This document shows, one piece after another, positions 52,644 to 61,173 of a stretch of 64,000 bases of DNA. The stretch covers positions 1-64,000 of the forward strand of contig JBKECN010000073.1 in the NCBI GenBank assembly GCA_047974565.1, in the 5' to 3' direction. A program made the translations under genes and the position numbers. The first letter of the stretch is position 1. Each line of letters starts with the position of its first letter. Source of the DNA: JBDIAG01 sp047974565 (GTDB taxonomy: Bacteria > Actinomycetota > Actinomycetes > Actinomycetales > CAWJMD01). The notes beneath the pieces are model-generated. The model worked only from the letters and a program-made list of their open reading frames with translations. It made no database searches and was not told the DNA's origin.

Positions 52644-53072
52644 GTGCCGGTGAGACACGATGTGGGCGCACGCGCGCCGGAATCTCGCGACCCGCACGAC
52701 CTCGAGGCCTCGCCGGACGAGGCGTTGCGGGCCGACGTCGACGCGCTGGCGGGAGAATGGTTGACCCTGCCGGAGGCCGCCGAGGAACTCGGGGTGGGCA
52801 TCACCGAGATTCGTTCGATGCTCAGCGACAACGTCATGGTGGCGATTCGTCGCGGCCACCCGGCCGTGCTCAGCGTGCCGGCGGCGCTGATCCGTCCCGA
52901 GCCGCTGGCCAGTTTCCCAGGTACCTGGACAGTTCTTCAGGACGCCGGATTCGGTGATCTGGAGGCGTTGCGCTGGCTGTTCACCGAGGGGGAGGGGCCG
53001 GCCCCCATCACCCTGCTGCGCGCCGGGCGCAAGCGTGAGGTGCGGCGTCAGGCGCAGGCACTGGCTCTGTAG
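52644..53072 (+). CDS. Rv2175c-like DNA-binding protein
   Basis: A 142-residue protein with a winged-helix-like N-terminal part (WLTLPEAAEELGVGITEIRS) and the C-terminal Rv2175c domain (FPGTWTVLQDAGFGDLEALR...FTEGEGPAPITLLRAGRKRE). In M. tuberculosis Rv2175c binds DNA and is phosphorylated by the neighbouring kinase PknL. The same neighbourhood is kept here, with the PASTA kinase 1.5 kb away. The GTG at 52644 is uncertain; GTG 52650 is also possible and neither has a strong ribosome binding site. Confidence 0.88.
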   Translation: MPVRHDVGARAPESRDPHDLEASPDEALRADVDALAGEWLTLPEAAEELGVGITEIRSMLSDNVMVAIRRGHPAVLSVPAALIRPEPLASFPGTWTVLQDAGFGDLEALRWLFTEGEGPAPITLLRAGRKREVRRQAQALAL

Positions 53073-53125
53073 ACACCCTGCGTGGCCCCCTGTGCAGGGC
53101 TTGGTGCGACATGTCACACTTAACC

Positions 53126-53416
53126 ATGATCACTGTTTACATCCTGTACCCGAAGTCCGGCGACTCGACCTTCGACATGGACTACTACACGGCTACCCAC
53201 CTGCCGATGCTGGCCCGGGCGCTGGGCGAGGCCTGCGTGCAGTGGGGGGCCACCTCCGCGCACGGGGACGATTACCACGCGGTGGGCTGGGCCAATGTCA
53301 CCAGCGCCGCGGCCTTCGATGCTGCGATGGCAGAGCACGGCGCAGCCATCATGGCCGACGTCGCGAATTACACGAGCGTCGAGCCGGTGCTGCTGACCGG
53401 AGACACTGTGGTGTAA
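53126..53416 (+). CDS. EthD-family protein
   Basis: A ~96-residue ferredoxin-like fold protein: MITVYILYPKSGDSTFDMDY, HLPMLARALG and the later VGWANVTSAAAFDAAMAEHG are the family pattern. The EthD family is dimeric and often associated with degradation of small organics; role here unknown. The start at 53126 (second ATG) is chosen since homologues begin at this beta strand; the ATG at 53111 has no ribosome binding site either. Confidence 0.82.
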   Translation: MITVYILYPKSGDSTFDMDYYTATHLPMLARALGEACVQWGATSAHGDDYHAVGWANVTSAAAFDAAMAEHGAAIMADVANYTSVEPVLLTGDTVV

Positions 53417-53470
53417 CCATCGAGGCCAGGGGCCGGGGCTGTCCGTGGCCGGCTCTCCTTGCTCGGATGC

Positions 53471-55183
53471 TCACTGGTCGGGTGTCGGCCAGGAGCGGAT
53501 CCGTTCGGCGGCCACCATCCCGCGGATGAGGGCTCCGGCCACCAGGTCGTAAGGGCCGCCATCGGCCACCTCGACGTTGCCGGGCCGTTGGCCGCGTAGC
53601 AGCAGTTGACGTCGTGCGGTGGCCGCGATCGGGCCGGCGAACGGGGAGCCGTGCCGCTGTCCCCGCGCGAGCCAGTCCACCGGGGTGAAGACCTGCTCGA
53701 CGGCGGCGGAGCCGAAACCCGTGAAACCGCGGGCCTGCAGCACCGTGAGGATGTGATCGCGGTAGTGGCCGGCGATCCGGCCCCAGTCCTGAGAGGTCGT
53801 GACGAGTCGGCCCGCGTCGTTGTTGCGGCGCATCTGCGAGTAGTACCCCAGATGCGGAGTCGCGGTGAGCACGCTGGCGATGACACCGGACGCTGTGGGC
53901 GCGGCGTGCTGGGCCTGGCCAGCCGCCGCCTCGCCGTTCGCCCCGGGGCGGGCCTGCGACTGGGTCCATTCCAGAGGGGACGGCCTCAGCAATTCGACCA
54001 GCAGGGTCGGGTCGGTGGGCAGCCGACCGATCTGCACCTCCTCGGCGCCGAGGGAGCGGTTCGGTCGCAGCGCCTCGGCCAGCCCGAACGAGCCAGCGCG
54101 TCCCGGTGACCCCTCGCGTCCGAAGGACACGGTGCGGGTGGCGGTCTGGTCCGGGGCCTCGAACTGCCCCGCCGCCACGAGTAGCCAGCACGAGGGCGGC
54201 GTCGGCCACCGACGGATAGCCGTCGTCGTTCCCGGCTCGGGATCCAGCAGAGTGCGGGCGGTGACCGGGTCGGTGGCCAGTACCAGTGCATCGCAGTCGA
54301 TCTCGAGGGCGTCCGGTGGCTGGGCTTGCCCAGATCGAACCTCGCCGGCGGGCCCGCGCTGCTCGGCCCGCACCGCCACCACCCGGCGCCCGCGGCGCAC
54401 CAGGCCGGTCACCGTGACGCCGGTTTGGATGGTGCCCCCGACTGCTCGCACGGCCTCGGCCAAGCCCTCTGCCAACCGGTGCATGCCGCCGACCGGTCGC
54501 CAGGCGCCCGCGACGAGGTCGGCATAGCAACTGAGCGCCGACGTGCCCGGGGTCGACAGCCCGGGCACCACCGTCCAGTCGTACAGTCGCCGCAGCCGGG
54601 GATCGTGGACATACCCGGCCACGCTCCCGATTGCGCGTAGTTGCCGGCGCAGGTCCTGCGTCGTGCGTCCCAGCCTGGTCAGCGTGCCTGATCTGCGGGC
54701 CGAATCGCCGTCGCCGGCTTGGTCCAGCAGCGCATCCAGGGCGGGGTGCAGGTCGGCGAGCGTGGAGCGGGTCGACGCGGTGACATCGTCGAGGAACCGG
54801 GCCATCCCGTCGCGATCGGCAGGGCCGCAGAAGTCCGCCAGCTCGGCGAGCATGGCCGCCCGATCACGGTGCACGGTGAGCACACTCGCGTCGGCGAACC
54901 TGGCCTGCAACGGGGGATCGAGCGGGGTGAGCGTGACATGGTCGTCCATCGACAGCCCGGCTGCCTCGAAGCACGCCCGCACCACCTCGGGCAAGCCGAA
55001 GGACTGTGGGCCGAACTCCAGCGGAAGCGGACCGGAGCCGGTGTCGTGCACGAGCATTCCGAGCAGTCCGCCGGTCACCGGCTCGCGCTCCAGGACGTCC
55101 ACCTGCCACCCGGCTGCGGCCAGGTGCAGGCCCGCGGCCAGGCCGGCCAGGCCGGCACCGACGACGACAGCGCGGGGGCTCAC
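53471..55183 (-). CDS. FAD-dependent amine oxidase/phytoene-desaturase-like protein
   Basis: A 570-residue flavoprotein. The N-terminal dinucleotide motif GAGLAGLAAGLHLAAAG with the downstream GG-LL segment is that of NAD(P)-binding amine oxidases, and the C-terminal region GFGSAAVEQVFTPVDWLARG with GPYDLVAGALIRGMVAAERI corresponds to the CrtI/CrtN-like FAD region. GTG 55183 overlaps the stop of the polyprenyl synthase by 4 nt. The pair looks like an isoprenoid/carotenoid module, but no phytoene synthase is nearby and the substrate is undetermined. A shorter homologue class (protoporphyrinogen-oxidase-like) cannot be excluded. Confidence 0.8.
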   Translation of the reverse strand: MSPRAVVVGAGLAGLAAGLHLAAAGWQVDVLEREPVTGGLLGMLVHDTGSGPLPLEFGPQSFGLPEVVRACFEAAGLSMDDHVTLTPLDPPLQARFADASVLTVHRDRAAMLAELADFCGPADRDGMARFLDDVTASTRSTLADLHPALDALLDQAGDGDSARRSGTLTRLGRTTQDLRRQLRAIGSVAGYVHDPRLRRLYDWTVVPGLSTPGTSALSCYADLVAGAWRPVGGMHRLAEGLAEAVRAVGGTIQTGVTVTGLVRRGRRVVAVRAEQRGPAGEVRSGQAQPPDALEIDCDALVLATDPVTARTLLDPEPGTTTAIRRWPTPPSCWLLVAAGQFEAPDQTATRTVSFGREGSPGRAGSFGLAEALRPNRSLGAEEVQIGRLPTDPTLLVELLRPSPLEWTQSQARPGANGEAAAGQAQHAAPTASGVIASVLTATPHLGYYSQMRRNNDAGRLVTTSQDWGRIAGHYRDHILTVLQARGFTGFGSAAVEQVFTPVDWLARGQRHGSPFAGPIAATARRQLLLRGQRPGNVEVADGGPYDLVAGALIRGMVAAERIRSWPTPDQ

Positions 55184-56325
55184 CCCTGCCGCCGCGTGGC
55201 GACCTCGACCAAGTCCAGCAGCACCTGCCGAGCGGGCTGGTCGATCACGTCGGTATCGGCGGCCACCCGCGCGGATTCGGCCAGCGAACTGATCCGAGCC
55301 TCGACCCGATCCAGGGCATGGTCGGCCAGGAGGGTGCGCAGGTCGTCGATCTCGGTGTCGGCCAGATCCGGGCGGCCGATCCGGTCGAGCAGGGCGGCAT
55401 CCGCGCCCCGGCAGCGCTCGCGGGCGAGCGCCACCAGCAGGGTCTGCTTGCCCTCGCGCAGATCGTCCCCCGAAGGCTTGCCGGTGACGTCCGGGTCGCC
55501 ATACACGCCAAGGACGTCGTCTCGCAGTTGGAAGGCCTCGCCGAGAGCCTCGGCGTATTCGTGGTAGGCATCCCGGGTCTGCTGGCTCGCCCCGGCCAGG
55601 GCGGCGCCCACCGCCAACGGTCGGTCAACCGTGTAACTGATCGTCTTGAGCTGGATCACCCGGGTGGCCAGGCGGGCCGCGTCCGGGCCATTGGGCCGGG
55701 CGCCGACCAGCACATCGAGATACTGCCCGGCAGTGAGCACGACGATCATCTCGTCGTAGACGGCCAGCCCGGCTTCGCGCCGGTCGGTGGGCATGGCGGC
55801 CGTGCCGCGGTGCATCAGGTGGGCACTGGCGGACAGGCACAGGTCGCCGGCCAGGATCGCCGTCGCCTCCCCGAAGCGGGCCGGATCTCCCCGCCAACCG
55901 CGGGCCCGATGCTGGGCCTCCAGCCGCCTATGGGCGGCGGGCAGGCCGCGACGCAGGTCGGAGGCGTCGATGATGTCATCGTGCAGCAATGCCGCCGCCT
56001 GGACCAGCTCGAGCCCGGCGGCCACGGTGATGATGTCGTCGTTCCCACTGCGCCCGGCCCCGCGCCACCCCCAATAGCAGAAGGCAGCCCGCAGCCGCTT
56101 GCCACCTCGCAACAGGTCGTCGATGGCGTCCACGCCCGCGTCCAGATCCTCATCCACCGCGACGAGGGTGGAGCGCACCTGCCGCGCCCACTGCGCCAGC
56201 ACGGTATCGACGTTCGCGCGCAGCCCTTCGCGGTCCACCGGGTGGGACCGGCCGCGTCGCGGGGTGGCCGGGGAGTGTGCCTGCGGTGGCAGCGTCTGGG
56301 CGTCGATCGGGTCGTCACTCGGCAC
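55180..56325 (-). CDS. Polyprenyl diphosphate synthase (IdsA/GGPPS type)
   Basis: A trans-isoprenyl diphosphate synthase. The first Asp-rich motif is LLHDDIIDASD and the second is LRDDVLGVYGD, followed by GKPSGDDLREGKQTLL; GGKRLRAAFCYWGWR holds the IPP-binding residues. In mycobacteria the equivalent gene (Rv2173, idsA2) sits in this same neighbourhood. The start at 56325 (VPSDDPIDAQ) is chosen because an upstream ATG (56496) would overlap the divergent metF start. The product chain length cannot be told. Coupled to the desaturase-like gene. Confidence 0.9.
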   Translation of the reverse strand: MPSDDPIDAQTLPPQAHSPATPRRGRSHPVDREGLRANVDTVLAQWARQVRSTLVAVDEDLDAGVDAIDDLLRGGKRLRAAFCYWGWRGAGRSGNDDIITVAAGLELVQAAALLHDDIIDASDLRRGLPAAHRRLEAQHRARGWRGDPARFGEATAILAGDLCLSASAHLMHRGTAAMPTDRREAGLAVYDEMIVVLTAGQYLDVLVGARPNGPDAARLATRVIQLKTISYTVDRPLAVGAALAGASQQTRDAYHEYAEALGEAFQLRDDVLGVYGDPDVTGKPSGDDLREGKQTLLVALARERCRGADAALLDRIGRPDLADTEIDDLRTLLADHALDRVEARISSLAESARVAADTDVIDQPARQVLLDLVEVATRRQG

Positions 56326-56476
56326 GGGAACAGCCTGCCACCTGATGGCGGCGCGGCGGTGCCCGGGAGGGTGGGAGTCAGTACGCGTGGTGACCCGGCG
56401 GGCGATCGGATCGGCCGCTTCGGACGTGTCGATGGTCACGCCGAAGCAGCCGGACATCCTGTCTAGGCTGGACGGT

Positions 56477-57373
56477 ATGGCATCCGCCCAACCCACCGTC
56501 CGGGAGCTGCTCGCTTCGCGGCGTGCCTGCTACTCCTTCGAGTTCTTCCCACCGGCCGACGCCGATGGGGAACGTCGGCTGTGGTCGGCCGTGGATCGGC
56601 TTCGGGGCCTCGACCCGGCCTTCGTCTCGGTGACCTATGGCGCCGGCGGTTCCACCCGCGACCGCAGCGTGCGGCTGGCCCACGAGCTCGTCGGCTCGGG
56701 GCTGACCACGGTGGCCCACCTCACCTGCGTAGGCGCCACCCGTGCCGAACTCGGCACCGTGGTGGGCGAGTTCATCGACGCCGGGGTCGCCAACCTGCTG
56801 GCGTTGCGTGGGGATCCGCCCGGTGGCCCCGGCGCGGTGTGGGAGCCGCACGCCGGGGGACTCGACCATGCCGACGAACTCGTCGAGCTGATCGGTGAGA
56901 TCGACGACGGGATATGCGTGGGGGTGGCCGCGACTACCCAGCCGCACCCGGGCAGCGGCGACCTGGAGCGGGACGCCCGGGTGTTGGCCCGCAAGGCTCG
57001 TCTCGGCGCGCAGTTCGCGATCACCCAATTGTTCTTCGAGGCGCGTGAGTACGTGGAACTGGTCGAGCGCGCGGCTCGGCACGGGTGTCACATCCCGATC
57101 ATTCCCGGCCTGATGCCGATCACCAATGCCGCTCAACTGGAACGTTTCGCGCAGATGGCGGGGGTACCGATCCCCGCCTGGCTGGTGGAGCGGATCGAGC
57201 GGGTGCGTCACGACCGGGTGCAGGTGCGTCAGGTCGGCCTGGAGGTGGCCGTCGACCTGGCCCGCGGCCTGCTCGATGCCGGTGCGCCGGGACTGCACAC
57301 GTACACGTTGAACCGCGCCGCAGCGGCCACCGAGATCTTCGACGCGCTGGGTCTGGTGCGCTCGGGAGTCTGA
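56477..57373 (+). CDS. metF: Methylenetetrahydrofolate reductase
   Basis: Reduces 5,10-methylene-THF to 5-methyl-THF for methionine synthesis, using FAD. The 298-residue TIM barrel shows YSFEFFPPAD, VTYGAGGSTRDRS, NLLALRGDPPGG and ITQLFF, the MetF pattern. ATG 56477 has no Shine-Dalgarno; TAGGCT (56464-56469) is 7 nt upstream, so a leaderless mRNA is likely. It is divergent from the polyprenyl synthase, and the two 5' regions share about 150 bp. Confidence 0.95.
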   Translation: MASAQPTVRELLASRRACYSFEFFPPADADGERRLWSAVDRLRGLDPAFVSVTYGAGGSTRDRSVRLAHELVGSGLTTVAHLTCVGATRAELGTVVGEFIDAGVANLLALRGDPPGGPGAVWEPHAGGLDHADELVELIGEIDDGICVGVAATTQPHPGSGDLERDARVLARKARLGAQFAITQLFFEAREYVELVERAARHGCHIPIIPGLMPITNAAQLERFAQMAGVPIPAWLVERIERVRHDRVQVRQVGLEVAVDLARGLLDAGAPGLHTYTLNRAAAATEIFDALGLVRSGV

Positions 57374-57904
57374 GGCCGCTCGGCCCCGGGTGCACCGGCC
57401 CTCAGCGGCAGTGCCGCGCCGGAACGACCAGCGGACGGTGAGGGGCTCGCCGGTCTGCCGGTTCCGGGCCTGCTCCGAACGGGCCGACGGCCCGGCAGCG
57501 GGTGAGGTTTCGCGGGTTCCAGCGCCATTCGAGCGAACAGCGTCATACTCCGGGCCCGGATGGGTCATCCTCATAGCGCACACGTTGTGCCCCGCCGGGG
57601 GGCGGAAACGGGTGGTGACGGTCTCGGTTCGATGGGGGTCAGCCGGGAACGGTGCCGCTCGGCTGCGGCGGTGCTGGGGTTCGGCTCGATGGGGGTCGGC
57701 CGGCCCGGCACCGTGCGCGGTGAGTGACGCCGGAGCGACTCGATGGGGGTCGGTCGCATCGGACGTTCGCTCTGATGACGGCGCCCGTCGCCGGCAGGAT
57801 CGGGGGATCCTGGCCGCGACGGGCGCCGCCGACGTCTGGTCATCGTGGCCCTGGGTGCCGGCAGCGATCCGCGGCAACTCGTCCTTGTGTGTGTGGGGGG
57901 ACTC
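57374..57904. repeat. Gene-free spacer with three copies of TCGATGGGGGTC
   Basis: The spacer between metF and the convergent YbaK gene holds no supported gene. TCGATGGGGGTC occurs at 57629-57640, 57686-57697 and 57740-57751, each followed by a C/A-variable GCCGG or GTCG, at steps of 57 and 54 bp. The sequences between copies are only loosely similar. Confidence 0.6.
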
Positions 57905-58402
57905 TCAATTCACCTCGACCGGGGCACCGGCGGTGATCCGCAGCAACTCGTCGTAGTGGGTCGGAAAGACCGTGCGTGGATGTCCGGCGGCCGCCCATAC
58001 CTGAGGGTGATTGGCCAGGGTCACGTCCACGAGGGTCTGGATCGGCTCGGGATGTCCCACCGGAGCCACCCCGCCGATGGCGAAACCGGTGTGCTTGCGC
58101 ACGTAGTCGGGATCTGCCTTGGTCACCGCGTCGACGGCGAGCACCGAGGCCAGGTGATCGGTGTTGCATCGGTGCGCGCCGCTGGTCATCACCAGCAGCG
58201 GCCGGTCGGTCCCATCGCTGTCGACCGCCTTGAACACCACCGAGTTGGCGATGGCCGCCGGGGTGACGCCCAGGGCCTGCGCGGCGAGTGCGGCGGTGCG
58301 TACATGGTCGTCCAAGATCACGGGCTCTCCACCGGCCTGGAGGCCGGCGAGTGCGGCGCGCACCCGAGCGACAGCGGGGTGATCGAGCAGGTCGTCTGGC
58401 AT
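57905..58402 (-). CDS. YbaK/EbsC aminoacyl-tRNA deacylase-like protein
   Basis: A 165-residue trans-editing domain of the YbaK/ProX family that clears mischarged tRNAs, for example Cys- or Ala-tRNA(Pro). The conserved Lys is in VVFKAVDSDG, and the GGVAPVGHP segment is the family's C-terminal signature. TAATCT lies 6 nt before the ATG at 58402 without a ribosome binding site: a likely leaderless transcript. It is convergent with metF and downstream of the cls gene in the leftward direction. Confidence 0.9.
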   Translation of the reverse strand: MPDDLLDHPAVARVRAALAGLQAGGEPVILDDHVRTAALAAQALGVTPAAIANSVVFKAVDSDGTDRPLLVMTSGAHRCNTDHLASVLAVDAVTKADPDYVRKHTGFAIGGVAPVGHPEPIQTLVDVTLANHPQVWAAAGHPRTVFPTHYDELLRITAGAPVEVN

Positions 58403-58509
58403 GTCTGGAGATTACTGCCGTCGCCACGGTTCGCGCTGCTGAGGTTCGCCGAGGGCGCACCCCCGCCCGATGTCGGGCGCAGGCGGCTCGCTGCGGCCGA
58501 TGGTGCTGG

Positions 58510-59970
58510 CTATTGCAGAGCCGAGGTGAGCCGGAAGACGTTGTCCAGGTATCGCTTTGGCAGGGGGCGGGAACGCCATTGCTCGAGGGTGAGTTCGGTG
58601 CACTCGGCCCGGTACTGCTCGACCACGTCGCGCAGGCCGTCGACGAAATCTCCGCCGGTACCCATCAGGGTGATCTCGTAGTCCAGGTCGAAGGAGCGCA
58701 TGTCGAGGTTCGAGGAGCCGAAGACGGCCACGGTGCGGTCCACGGTGAAGAACTTCGAGTGCAGGATGGTGGGTTTGGGATAGCGCCAGATCCGCACCCC
58801 TGACTCGAACAGCGCGGTGTAGTAGGAGCTCTGGGCATGGTCGACCATGAACTGGTCGGCTTGCTCGCTGACGAACAGGTCCACCATCACCCCCCGGTAG
58901 GCGGCGGTGGTGATCGCCGCCAGCAGGGACTCGTCCGGCACGAAGTAGGGGCTGACGATGTGCAGTTCGTCCTGGGCGAGGTGGATCAGGCTGGTGAACA
59001 AGCGCAGATTGGGTTCGGTGGTGAAACCCGGGCCGGACGGGACGAGCTGGAAGGCGTTCACCGAGTCGCCGACGAGGTGCTCAGCCTGGTTCAGGCTGTC
59101 CCAGTCGGGGGTGAGGCGCTCGCCGCATTCGGTGTACCAGTCGACGACGAAGACTGCCTCCAGGCTGGCCACGATCCGGCCGGAGAGTTGGATCATCGAG
59201 TCTCGCCAGTGCCGTCCGGCCTTGACGTGGTTGGGCATCAGATAACTGGAGTCGATGATGTTCTGCGAGCCCATGAAGCCGACTTTTCCGTCCACGACGA
59301 CGAGCTTGCGGTGATTGCGCAGGTCTGGCCGACGCCAGCGGAGGCGGAACGGGTTGATCGGCATCATGAGGTGGGATGTGATGCCGGCCTCGGCCAGGCG
59401 AGGCTGCAGTTTCTTGAAGCCGGGGTACTTGCGCGAGCCGATGTGGTCCAGCAGGACGCGGACGGTGACTCCTCTGCTCGCCGCCCGGGCCAGGGCGCTG
59501 AAGAAGACGTCCGTGGTGTGGTCCCAGGCCATGATGTAGACCTCGACGTGGACGTAGCGTTCGGCCTTGTCGATCGCGGCCGCCATCGCCGCCAGAGAGC
59601 CTTCGTAGTTCGTGTAGATCCCCTCGTTGACGCCGGTGACCGCGGGCAGTGAGGTGAGTTTGCGGTTCAGCGCCACCAGGCTGTCCAGACCCGGGGCGAG
59701 ATCGACCCCGCTGGGCACGTCCTTGAGGTGGACCAGGCCCTCGCGCAGCAGGGTGTTCGCCTCGGCCTGGATCCGGTGTCGGCGCCGGTTGACGTAGGGG
59801 CTGCCGATGAGCAGGAAGAGCGGTAGCCCGACGACCGGAAGGACCAGGATGAGCAGCAGCCACGCCATCGAGGATGAGGGGCGCCGGTTCTCCGGGACCA
59901 GGCCGATCGCGGCGATCTTCACCGAGTACTCCACGATCAGGTAGATGACGCCCCACGTGGACAAGGTCAT
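58510..59970 (-). CDS. cls: Cardiolipin synthase
   Basis: Transfers a phosphatidyl group between two phosphatidylglycerols at the membrane. The 486-residue protein has two N-terminal transmembrane segments (VIYLIVEYSVKIAAIGLV; AWLLLILVLPVVGLPLFLLI) and two HKD phospholipase-D motifs: NHRKLVVVDGKVGFMGSQN and LHSKFFTVDRTVAVFGSSN. The start MTLSTWGVIYL at 59970 follows GCGGAG; an upstream in-frame codon gives a Pro/Arg-rich, unlikely extension. Confidence 0.94.
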   Translation of the reverse strand: MTLSTWGVIYLIVEYSVKIAAIGLVPENRRPSSSMAWLLLILVLPVVGLPLFLLIGSPYVNRRRHRIQAEANTLLREGLVHLKDVPSGVDLAPGLDSLVALNRKLTSLPAVTGVNEGIYTNYEGSLAAMAAAIDKAERYVHVEVYIMAWDHTTDVFFSALARAASRGVTVRVLLDHIGSRKYPGFKKLQPRLAEAGITSHLMMPINPFRLRWRRPDLRNHRKLVVVDGKVGFMGSQNIIDSSYLMPNHVKAGRHWRDSMIQLSGRIVASLEAVFVVDWYTECGERLTPDWDSLNQAEHLVGDSVNAFQLVPSGPGFTTEPNLRLFTSLIHLAQDELHIVSPYFVPDESLLAAITTAAYRGVMVDLFVSEQADQFMVDHAQSSYYTALFESGVRIWRYPKPTILHSKFFTVDRTVAVFGSSNLDMRSFDLDYEITLMGTGGDFVDGLRDVVEQYRAECTELTLEQWRSRPLPKRYLDNVFRLTSALQ

Positions 59971-60220
59971 GGCCGCTCCGCTGTCGATCTGACGGTCGAG
60001 TCCAGCCCGTGCCCGGACCGGTGCGTGGCCATTCTGGCCCACCGGACGCTGTGTGGGGGACCGGGGGAGCCCGGGTGAGGGCTTGACCGTTCGAGTTCGG
60101 TCCACGGGGGACTGCTCAGGGCCATCCTGGACTGTCGCAGGGGTGACCAGGGGGTGTCGGCGGGGGTGGGGACGAATGTCAGTGGTGGGTGATGAGGTGA
60201 TGACCTCAACCCGCGAGGGG
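59971..60220. other. Spacer upstream of cls
   Basis: No gene supported. G-rich strings (GGGGGACCGGGGGAGCCCGGG type) dominate near 60054-60100. It should contain the leftward cls promoter. Confidence 0.5.
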
Positions 60221-60265
60221 TTGACATGTTCAGAAGATCGGACGCACTATAGAACGCATATTCGA
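60221..60265 (+). promoter_or_regulatory. Promoter with LexA (SOS) box
   Basis: TTGACA (60221-60226) with CACTAT 18 nt later (60245-60250), or TATAGA (60248-60253), forms a strong promoter. TAGAACGCATATTCGA (60250-60265) matches the actinobacterial LexA consensus TCGAAC-N4-GTTCGA at 10 of 12 fixed positions and overlaps the -10. It faces the DUF6504/HEPN/dnaE2 genes. Confidence 0.7.
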
Positions 60266-60524
60266 TTCCCGCCGAGTTCGGCGGACCTGCGAGAACCTCG
60301 TCATCGGCGAGGCTGCTCGCTCCTCATCCACGGCACAGCCATGCCGTGCCGGGCGCGTTGACGCGTGTCCGCGCGCGGCCTTTGGGCCACGACGGGTCGC
60401 GACCGTCGTGAGGTCGGCCGGGTGTGACGCCTCGACCCCGTCATGCCCGGCCGGCCGATTCGGGTCGACCATTTTTGTTCTGACGACATCGACGCGCCTG
60501 CCGCGTCGGACCTGAGGAGAGGTC
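60266..60524. other. Long leader between SOS promoter and DUF6504 gene
   Basis: About 260 bp with no gene supported. It ends with GAGGAGAGG before ATG 60525. An AT-rich patch (CCATTTTTGTTCTG, about 60468-60481) may be a second promoter. Confidence 0.45.
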
Positions 60525-61013
60525 ATGGCTCGAACCATTCTCGATCCCGTCTATGTCCGCACCAGAGCTGTCGAACCGGTTTCGCGGCAGGGGGGTGCGA
60601 CGGTGCTACCCGATCTGCCATCCGGTTCGTCGAGGGCGTCCCTGGCCGATGTCCCTGCCGGTCTTTCGGCTACGTCGGATAGTGAAAGTTTTGCCGCACA
60701 AGAGGTTTCGATCTCTGGAGGAGGTGAACAGCCCGAGCAGTTCATCTGGCGAGACCGGCTCTACGTGGTGCGCACGGTTCTCGGCTACTGGCGCGAGCGG
60801 CAGGACTGGTGGTCGCGCGTGGAGGCGTTGGCAGTGCACGGGGACGACGAGCCGCCACCCACGGTGGCCGATGCGGCGGCCTGTGGAGATCGCGAGGTGT
60901 GGCGGGTGCAGGCCACTGCCGGTCGCCGGTCGAGCGGAGTGTTCGAACTGTGCGCCGACGGTGCCGGGCCGTCCGCCGGCCGTGAGTGGCGGCTTCTGCG
61001 GGTGGAGGACTGA
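60525..61013 (+). CDS. DUF6504 family protein
   Basis: A 162-residue protein. The C-terminal ~90 residues carry the DUF6504 pattern FIWRDRLYVVRTVLGYWRER, EVWRVQAT and GVFELCADG...WRLLRVED. This small domain is usually found beside imuB/dnaE2-type mutagenesis genes; its function is unknown. The N-terminal 70 residues are Ser/Ala-rich. ATG 60525 has GAGGAGAGG. It leads an SOS-promoter-driven cassette with a HEPN protein and dnaE2; there is no imuA or imuB in the visible part. Confidence 0.85.
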   Translation: MARTILDPVYVRTRAVEPVSRQGGATVLPDLPSGSSRASLADVPAGLSATSDSESFAAQEVSISGGGEQPEQFIWRDRLYVVRTVLGYWRERQDWWSRVEALAVHGDDEPPPTVADAAACGDREVWRVQATAGRRSSGVFELCADGAGPSAGREWRLLRVED

Positions 61014-61173
61014 CGCGGCCCCACACTGCGGGAGGGCGCACCTGCGCTAAACCGCTGCCAGGCAATGACTTTGCCTCATTTCGACAGGAAATCAGCACGT
61101 CAGTCGAGAGCCTGACCCCAGTCAAACTCGGCCGGAACCCCGGGCCGGGAGAACCTCACGAAGGAGAGTGACG

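Noticed and set aside
60252..60275. tRNA-like TTCGATTCCCG string
   Set aside because: No matching acceptor, D or anticodon arms around it; explained better as part of the LexA box and following sequence.
61168..61170. GTG 61168 as start of the HEPN protein
   Set aside because: It overlaps the AGGAGA ribosome binding site; ATG 61174 has the right 6-nt spacing.
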